Source of the DNA: Astragalus membranaceus
Lineage: Eukaryota; Streptophyta; Magnoliopsida; Fabales; Fabaceae
Length of the DNA stretch: 64,000 nucleotides
Assembly: GCA_039519185.1 (NCBI GenBank)
Contig: CM076848.1
Coordinates: 185,812,628-185,876,627, forward strand
Reading direction: 5' to 3'
The notes beneath the pieces are model-generated. The model searched no databases and was not told where the DNA came from. It saw only the letters and a list, made by a program, of their open reading frames with translations. The position numbers and the translations under genes are program-made. Positions within the stretch are counted from its first letter, which is position 1. Each line of letters starts with the position of its first letter. Shown piece by piece: positions 57,031 to 64,000 of the stretch.

Positions 57031-57720
57031 CTTAGGGACGAGTTCAATCCGGGCTGAGTCCCGGTATACTGTCCCAAAGGACATCAAGGTCTTTTAGGAT
57101 TCAATCCTCAAAACGACCCTCGGTAGACGCTGCCGAAGCCCCTTAGGGACGAGTTCAATCCGGGCCGAGTCCCGGTAAACTGTCCCAAAGGACATCAAGG
57201 TCTTTTAGGATTCAATCCTCAAAACGACCCTCGTCCGATGCTGCCGAAACCCCTTAGGGACGAGTTCAATTCGGGCCGAGTCCCAGTAAACTGTCCCAAA
57301 GGACATCAAGGTCTTTTAGGATTCAATCCTCAAAACGACCCTCGACCGATGCTACCGAAACCCCTAAGGGACGAGTTCAATCCAGGCTGAGTCCCGGTAA
57401 ACTGTCCCAAAGGACATCAAGGTCTTTTTGGATTCAATCCTCAAAACGACCCACGACCGACCTCGAATCCCTCAGGTGGTCACGTTTTAACATGGCTGAG
57501 GCTGCCATTACCCTGAAGGGCGAGTTCGATCCGGACCGAGTCCTGGTAAACTGCCCTGAAGGCGACACTAAACTGACACCTCGAGTCCCTCAGGTGGTCA
57601 CGTTTTAACATGGTCGAGGCTGCCATTACCCTGAAGGGCGAGTTCGATTCGGGCCGAGTCCTGGTGAACTACCCTGAGGGCGACATTAAAGCTGACACCT
57701 CGAGTCCCTCAGATGGTCAC
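57031..57720 (+). repeat. Tandem repeats with hairpins: four 111-bp units, then two diverged 118-bp units
   Basis: Units of the first type start CTTAGGGACGAGTTCAATCC at 57031, 57142, 57253 and about 57364 (period 111). Units of the second type start CTGAAGGGCGAGTTCGAT at 57513 and 57631 (period 118). Each can fold: GGGAC/GTCCC (or GGGC/GCCC), AGTT/AACT and CCGGG/CCCGG stack around GCCGAGT. Position after pol and before the 3' LTR is usual for such arrays in Tat/Ogre elements. Confidence 0.88.
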
Positions 57721-57887
57721 GTCATTCCCGGACACTCTGAGACCGGGGGCATAAAACTTCTTAAGCCCAAGTCCGGCCTCGGAAAAGATCGCAACGGAGG
57801 TCCGACCTCAATTTCAAAACTCTCACGAAGCCCAGACAAGCTTACAAGTCTAGCTCGCCTCACTGGCGACCCGACTTAGGGGGCAAC

Positions 57888-58253
57888 TGTTATGGATACG
57901 GTCTTTACTAACTACACCCCATGGCCCATTTGCAAGAGGCACATTCAAGAAAGAAAGATCCACTCATCAATGGCCAAGATCGCAACGCAAGATCGGACGG
58001 TCCAGATCCATTAGGTCAAACACCACCAAACTCTATAAATAAGCATTCAATGCTTCATTAATGGTAGGCAATCTAACCCTAATCTCTATCTGCAACTAAC
58101 TACCTCCCTGACTTGAGCGTCGGAGTATCTTTGCAGGTACCACACCCCACCTCAAATCGGACAACGATCGATCAAGGACTTCATCTATCAACTATCTCGG
58201 ATCAGACATCATATCTAAGATCGGATACAAGTTTAGAGATACAATACTGAACA
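57888..58253 (+). repeat. 3' LTR of element D
   Basis: TGTTATGGATACGG to ACAATACTGAACA; several differences from the 5' LTR including a missing GATATTC-type stretch, so it is an older insertion. Confidence 0.85.
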
Positions 58254-61200
58254 ATTTTCTTGTATACAATAAGTCGATTATAGTATGTTTTAAATTATCC
58301 TTCCTTATCCACACGTACTCACACATACTCATCTCATTGGACGTATCCTTCTACACTTCTCTAACTTGATGGGAAATGGACACCTTTGATTTTTCATAAC
58401 AAATGATTTTTGAAAATTTTGTATTAGATGTCGATGTTTCTCCTTCTGGGGCAACTGTATCCACTTAATACGATGCCGCTTAATGAACTCACTGTTTCTA
58501 AAAAATCATTACTCATCATAGGGATCGTCACTATTACTCTAATAAAATCCCTCTCCACCATTTCAGAAGTACCACGCTTTGCTTCCTGTGCAAGTCTTCT
58601 CTCCTCTCAATCATCAATCAAACAACCACTCATAATGTTAATAGAAAGCCCCCTAAATGGAAACATTTCCTCATTTCCTCTCCATGGCCGATCAATAGAT
58701 CACTCTATGTTCAGAATCCTAGTCGAACCTAGAATTGACATATACCATTTCTGGCGCCTTGGATGAGATGTAGTTCAAAAATTCATCAATTTTGGATGGA
58801 ACGGGACATCACCACTTTAATGGAACCATCTCTAGCTCAGGCTGTAAAGGAAGAATATGAACAAAGACTCCATTAGAAGGTTGAGGCCAACCAAAGAAAA
58901 CAACATGGAACAAACTCGCCTTCCAAGAAAAAGGACGAGTTTGTTGGAGTGTTTGAAAGGAACTTATCTGCTAGTGAATATAAGCGTATACCTTCATCAT
59001 CTTCTCAGCTAGAAAGGTCAAGGAAGAAAAGGCGCTTAGACAAGGCCGAAGTGGAAGACACGATAGTCAAGGTAAACCTAAACTCCTCATTTCTTTCGCT
59101 GGTAGTTTTTTCAACCCTTTCTTCTGCACCGTATCTTGAACCCACTCAGGGAACCTTTCCAAACCTACAAAACCAACCCTAATCTCCATTCCAACCTGAA
59201 GAAAAAGGATGCGCAACAATTAGACCTCTCTTATTTGACCTAAACTCCATACCCACATAAGTGGATACTTGGAAAGGCATTTTGCCAGCCTTGGCTTTTA
59301 CTTTTAGCTTCTTAGAACGACTAAGTACAATAGACTTCTAAGGTAATGCCACTAGTGGTAAAGTTTACAATTCCAAAAAAATTTGAAAGGTTTTACAAAT
59401 ACTCTCTCCACGAGAGGTTTGCAAATCAAAAAATATATACAATGAAAAATAAAGCTCCCAAAAGAATAAAGACTTTGTTCTTGGCTCAACTTTTGCTTTA
59501 GTTTGCTCTGTATATTCACAATATGTGCAACAATTATTTCACTGATATCCTTCTCTGAGGTGTGAGCGTGAATTTGAGCTGAGAATAATGTCGTTAGACC
59601 TTGTAGCAATCTTGAAAGTAACCATTGTGACCTAGCTAGGGCTGCTTCAGAAAAGACAAAAACTTTAAAACTATGTAGTACATTGACATTGTATGCGCGT
59701 CATGCTTCATCGGTACAAAAGCAGTGTAGCATATCTGACATGGTACGAAGGCCAATTTGAAATCCCTCTACGAGGTTATCCATTTTAATTTTGGCGTTAT
59801 TTCAAATATTCTTTATTCCATATTCATTTTGTTTTCTCGTACAATAATTTATGTCTTTAGTGAGCATTTACTATACTTCTGAGTCGTTGAAGACATTAGA
59901 GGATATGTACGCCAAATGTAGTCTTGGACCAGAAGCACTCTTCATTAGACATAGACTTGGACCAGATGCACACTTGAAAACATATGCAATATTGAGTAGA
60001 GGCAGTCCATCTTAGACTTAGACTCAAGCTAGATGTATTCTTCTCTTTAGAGGTAGAGGAGGAGGTGATGAGTCATTTTTTTTGTAAGATTCACCGTCCA
60101 TAGGACCATATGAGAGTAGTTTGATGCTAACGTCATCACATAATGTCCTTCTACTTTGGAAATACGTTCTTTCTGATTCTTTTCTAAGTTTAAAAGATAT
60201 AGATTCTGTACACATAGACATAGCATTAGAACTAAATTATTCTTATATAATATTTGTTATATTTAAAATAATTATGCGTCATTGTTTATGAATTCACTTA
60301 GTTCCAATAAGACTTAAAGGAAGTCTTCTCATGTTTATATTTTGATTAACATGTCTTATATATGAACAATTGTTTACACCGAATCTTGGTGTTTTTCATT
60401 GTTTAAAAGAGAGATTGTTGGAACCAAAATGTTTGGTTATACTCTACAAGTTTTGATGATAACTCACAAGGTTCAAATGAAACAATTTATTCACTTTTAA
60501 CTAACACTAGGACAAGAAAGGGATACAACAACGGTTAAATCAAACTTTTGACATTGTTTATAGAGCGGTGTGGTTTGCACACACACTTGCAGTAAGTTGG
60601 AATTTTAACGCCAGTTCATTTAACAACCGACGTAAAATAGTCCTTTTAAACGATTTAAAAAATTGCAATAATGTGGTTTGTAAGTTAGTAGTGAAAATTT
60701 GGCATTAAAACGTACTTTTTTTATTTATAAATAATATGTTTTTTTTTTCGTTTCTCAACTCAACATCAATTTCAAAAACAAGAACATTGTAAGTAATAAA
60801 GAAGAACCCAATCTTTTTACAATACAAAAGTACCAAATACAAAATTACAACGAGAAAAATACATATCAACTTAGGTGGGCCGTGTGTTCTTTCAGAATCA
60901 GAACTACGCGTTTATCATGCTGAAAAACAATCTCGAAAGGAGAGCATATTCGGGAGAAGGTTACTACTCCTTAAGGCAAGGTTATTGCTTCAATCTCGGA
61001 AGAAGAGCATTTTTGGGAGAAGGTTACTGCTCCTTCAGGCAAGGTATACCCGATGATGAACATTGTGCATCGTTGTTCCCTTTTCTCTTAAAATATGCGT
61101 ACTTACTCAATAAAACCTCTTCAAGTTTATCAAGATTTTCTAACTTGAGAGTGAAGGACACTGAAACTGCAATTCCAGATCTTTCAACACACTCTTCCAA

Positions 61201-61429
61201 TCAGCAACACCGGATCTCTGAGCCTACCCTTCTATCAAGAGGTGGGCCAGAGCAAATTGTCATAACATCCTCGTAGTAGGAAAAATTTATTGTCTCAAAG
61301 TGACTCTCTAATTTTTTAAGGGCACTACATTTACGATATTATTCAAAATTAAAACATAAAACGAAAAGAATCAACATCTATAACTACAGTCGTATATATA
61401 GATACATAATTCATAACACATATATAACT
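58254..61429. other. Interval without a recognised gene
   Basis: Mostly AT-rich. Coding-like text at 58765-59070 (ending SASEYKRIPSSSSQLERS and a KKRRLDKAE basic stretch) is broken and matches nothing I know. Near 60418 the phrase TGTTGGAACCAAAATG followed by TTTTGATGATAAC recalls a SIRE-type LTR start. The rest shows nothing. Confidence 0.4.
60875..61276 (+). CDS. Unidentified open frame with a 21-residue tandem repeat
   Basis: 133 codons. Two in-frame 63-bp repeats (60931-60993 and 60994-61056) encode LERRAYSGEGYYSLRQG and LGRRAFLGEGYCSFRQG. The C-terminal half (KYAYLLNKTSSSLSRFSNLR) has no recognisable domain. No promoter or introns were identified; it could be chance or part of an old element. 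Confidence 0.2.
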   Translation: MGRVFFQNQNYAFIMLKNNLERRAYSGEGYYSLRQGYCFNLGRRAFLGEGYCSFRQGIPDDEHCASLFPFLLKYAYLLNKTSSSLSRFSNLRVKDTETAIPDLSTHSSNQQHRISEPTLLSRGGPEQIVITSS

Positions 61430-61879
61430 ACTATTGTAACACCCCGGTATTTTTATTGACTAAAAATGTCCGAGTGCACATTAGTAACACATCAGAGATA
61501 TTAATTCCTGCTCAGACACTGATACCACTATGAATTTTTCGCTGAATAAAACAAAACAGTCTTATTTACAAACAAGACCATACGGGACTCAGACCATAAT
61601 CTGTCAGCTACTCCAGTATTCAGCATCGTACAAGAAAGCGGAAGAAAAACATAACACTAATGTCATAGTGTTTTAGTATACAGACAACAAAAAGGGAAAT
61701 AAGCTTAAACATAAAGCTAAGTCATCAGCAACCATCCGAGCTCAACCTACTCGTGCCTCTGGATTTCTACTTTCCCTGTTTATCTGTAAAACAACAACAT
61801 TTAAACAGTGAGATACAATCTCAGTGAGTTCTACCAAGACCCCTACTAACACTCGCGGTCCAGTTTTAAAACGTTTTTA

Positions 61880-62110
61880 AGGTTTGACACGACACCGACC
61901 GCAATCCACTTGCTAATCCCGGTGAATCATACAATAAGGCTTCGATCTAGTAGGACACCGACCGCAATCCACTTGCTAATCCCGATGAACTAACATCCTA
62001 GGCCTTTCTACGTACCACCGACCGCAATCAACTTGCTAATCCCGGTGAACGTAGTACAATAACTTTTAACACAACACCGACCACAATCCACTTGCTAATC
62101 CCGGCGAACC
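61880..62110. repeat. Four degenerate repeats in the solo LTR
   Basis: The phrase ACCGACCGCAATCCACTTGC then TAATCCCGGTGAA occurs four times with spacing of about 60-70 bp and variable spacers. Confidence 0.92.
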
Positions 62111-62489
62111 CCATTACCAATAGTGTTTCCTAATGGTACGGAGCCTAGGGTAAGGGTTCATGACTTCCCCGCCTAGTATGTCAACATGGGTCGTCACCCA
62201 AACTCGATATAATATATATATATATCTACAATCATATGAACTCAAGGTTCATTTACCTCAGACAAATAATTGAACATTACAAGTTAAATCCACATTCACT
62301 CTCGCATACTAATTCGTCACTTTTCAACACAATTTACGACTCCAAAAACAGTTCATTTTACCTTAAAAATAGAATATTCAGTTAGGCCTCTGAATAAGCT
62401 TTAAAACGCATCTTAGAACACCTCAATCGGGTTCCCAGATCAACAGTTATCGCGAAAACAAATTCAGTGTACAATTGCTGAAAAACTGC

Positions 62490-62610
62490 AAAGCGTCGCG
62501 ACGCGAACTGCTATCGTCGCGACGTGAAAAGAGACAGAAATAATTGCGTGACAAAACTGAGCCTGGTCGCGACGCGATGAGGACGGGTCGCGACGCGACC
62601 GTCTTCTGAA
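62490..62610. repeat. TCGCGACGCGA word cluster in the solo LTR
   Basis: GCGTCGCGACGCGAA (62493), GTCGCGACGTG (62516), GGTCGCGACGCGA (62565) and GGTCGCGACGCGACC (62586-62600) occur within 120 bp of AT-rich DNA. Confidence 0.95.
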
Positions 62611-63816
62611 AAGTGCTGGTTTTCTGTTTTCTTGCGAAATTCGCTATTCCGCTCAGTTCCGATTCTTGTTCCGATTAAAAACAGTTCAAACAACCATCAA
62701 AACAGACCCAATCAATATCACACAATCAATCAAATCAATCAAAATCTCAATCAAAACGAATTTTATCAAAATACGACATATTTCGAAATATCGGTTTTTA
62801 AGTCAAAATCTCTCGAAATCAAATCACGTAAAATTCATTGTAAAACGAAAACATCCTAAGCGTGAGTAAAACTCACCCTTGAAGCGAAAGTCGATACTGA
62901 GCCGAAATCACCGAGACTTCAAAACCTCTACATAACCACACGAACAATCCCCGCATAAACTTCCACGCTCTGACAACGCCCAAATCCGCTTCCAGTCTTT
63001 TCGCTTGATCCCGAGACATCTCTATGGCCGAAGTACCGAATTCCTCGAAATCCCCCATTCGAACCCTAATCACCAACCAACTTCCAATTCGCGAAATTGA
63101 ACTTCGTTCCGCACTCAATACACTTCGGGTTCGCTCCTAATCATCCTTGAATCGTCAAACACTATTCATCATCTTCAAGATTAGAATCACTATTCACACA
63201 TAACCTCAAATCTTGATTTTCAAACCCTAAGTCATCAAATCTTTGATTCATCCGTTCCAAGCTAGCAATCACCCTCTTATTCGAACTCCTCAAGCTTCCA
63301 AATTACTTAAAAGAAGAAGAAAGCTCTCAAAAACGACTTTGAGCTTCAAACCGAAAATGGTAGATTTGTGTAGAGTGAGTTGATGATGATGATGTTTGTA
63401 CCAAATCGAAGAGGAAGTAACGCTGAACGTTTTTCGTGTTGGAAGGAAGTCGTTTTGATGAGCCTAAATCCTCCCTTTTCCTCTTCTTCCACCTTACCCA
63501 TTCTTTCTTTTTTTTTCCATTCTTTCTCTCCTTTCCCCCTCTCTGTTCGCGTTTCCTTTCTTTTCTTTCTTTCTTAATTCTTTTCTTTCCTTTTCTTATA
63601 TATATTAAGTGGTGATGTGGTCAAATGACCACATTGCCCTTAATCTTCATTTTCGTTTCTAAATCGTCCTTGACCCAAATTAATCGGGTAACGATTTTAT
63701 GACAACCAATAAATAAATTTTAGCACTCAATAAATTTACCAATTAAGTACTAAATTAATTCAATTGGGTTAACATCCAAATAATTCGACTAATTATTTTG
63801 AGGATGTTACAACTAT

Positions 63817-64000
63817 CATATATATTGACCCATAAATCATAAAACATATACATATCTATAAATCATAAAACACATATACATATCCATAAACTATAAATAT
63901 ATACAGATCGTAAATCATAAAACATATATACAGATCCATAAATTATAAATCATTATGGATCCATAGATCATAAAACATATATAGAACCATAAATCATAAA
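63817..64000. repeat. AT-rich tandem repeat at the window end
   Basis: Irregular repeats of ATAAATCATAAAACATATA with CAGATCCATA spacers of about 33-36 bp. Similar text stands at 61385-61430, on the other side of the solo LTR. Confidence 0.8.

Larger units (their letters stand above)
55060..58253 (+). mobile_element. Tat-type Ty3/gypsy element D, internally deleted
   Basis: LTRs 55060-55430 and 57888-58253 (371 and 366 bp), primer site TGGCGACCACAGTGGGA at 55432, gag, a short integrase piece, tandem hairpin repeats and a polypurine tract ACTTAGGGGGCAAC at the 3' LTR. Protease, reverse transcriptase, RNase H and most of integrase are gone. Flanks are GTTTT and ATTTT, an imperfect target duplication, so the LTR limits are slightly uncertain. 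Confidence 0.88.
61435..63811 (-). mobile_element. Solo LTR of a Ty3/gypsy (Tekay-like) element
   Basis: 2,377 bp from TGTAACACCCCGG to GGATGTTACA, with perfect duplication ACTAT at 61430-61434 and 63812-63816. No coding capacity. Aligned blocks show the sense strand is minus if it follows the related remnant at 14177-16310. It contains a four-unit repeat (61880-62110) and a CpG-palindrome cluster (62490-62610). Confidence 0.9.

Noticed and set aside
58428..59182. Gene in 58428-59182
   Set aside because: Two short open frames in different frames, no splice-consistent joining, no recognisable domain.

Overview
The window is nuclear DNA of a flowering plant, very likely a legume. It contains one intact, intron-rich gene: a clear FAR-RED ELONGATED HYPOCOTYL 3 (FHY3) homologue whose residues match, from memory, the papilionoid legume form best. 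Most of the rest is AT-rich DNA filled with nested LTR retrotransposons, solo LTRs, tRNA-derived SINEs, and hAT and Mutator-like DNA elements.

Layout. 1-11.3 kb: minus-strand exons of two unrelated housekeeping genes lie side by side (Pescadillo, then the chlorophyll-pathway cyclase CRD1/CHL27). A 9.5-kb Athila-type Ty3/gypsy element (363-9847, TSD CTGGT) sits in a CRD1 intron. 11.3-18.4 kb: microsatellites, a SINE (13972-14164), remnants of a long LTR, and a solo LTR (16311-17638, TSD GTATA) with 11 AATCGATT words. 18.4-21.6 kb: an internally deleted Ty1/copia element (TSD ACAAT). 24.0-25.9 kb: four hairpins, then a broken FAR1-domain/OTU-domain Mutator-related gene. 26-46.4 kb: a nested stack. 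A minus-strand gag-only element (E) was hit by a deleted Tekay-type element (27612-32658, TSD ATATG) and by a Tat-type element (C, from 33658). C was in turn hit by a 3.8-kb solo LTR (35067-38913, TSD GGAGG) and by a gag-only TR-GAG element (39715-46153, TSD GGGAC), which itself carries a hAT element (42426-43446, TSD CTCCAAAC). C stops inside its protease at about 46383, where the FHY3 upstream region begins. 46.4-52.9 kb: FHY3. 53.1-54.4 kb: a second SINE and a non-autonomous MULE with a perfect 9-bp TSD. 55.1-58.3 kb: a deleted Tat-type element (D). 61.4-63.8 kb: another solo LTR (TSD ACTAT).

FHY3 encodes a transcription factor domesticated from a Mutator-like transposase. It acts in the nucleus in phytochrome A far-red signalling. 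All other coding remnants are mobile-element proteins with stops, frameshifts or deletions, or captured gene fragments.

The most unusual signals are two. First, nearly every LTR family carries its own cluster of a short self-complementary CpG word (CGCTGCAGCG, GGCGCC, ACGCGT/GCGC, TCGCGACGCGA, AATCGATT). One 15-bp word is identical in two unrelated LTR families, and in two related LTRs different words occupy the same position. Second, an RNA stem-loop with compensatory base changes lies just after the gag stop of both gag-only elements, whose Gag proteins also share an unusual C-terminal domain. All coordinates and counts were read by eye; no searches were run.
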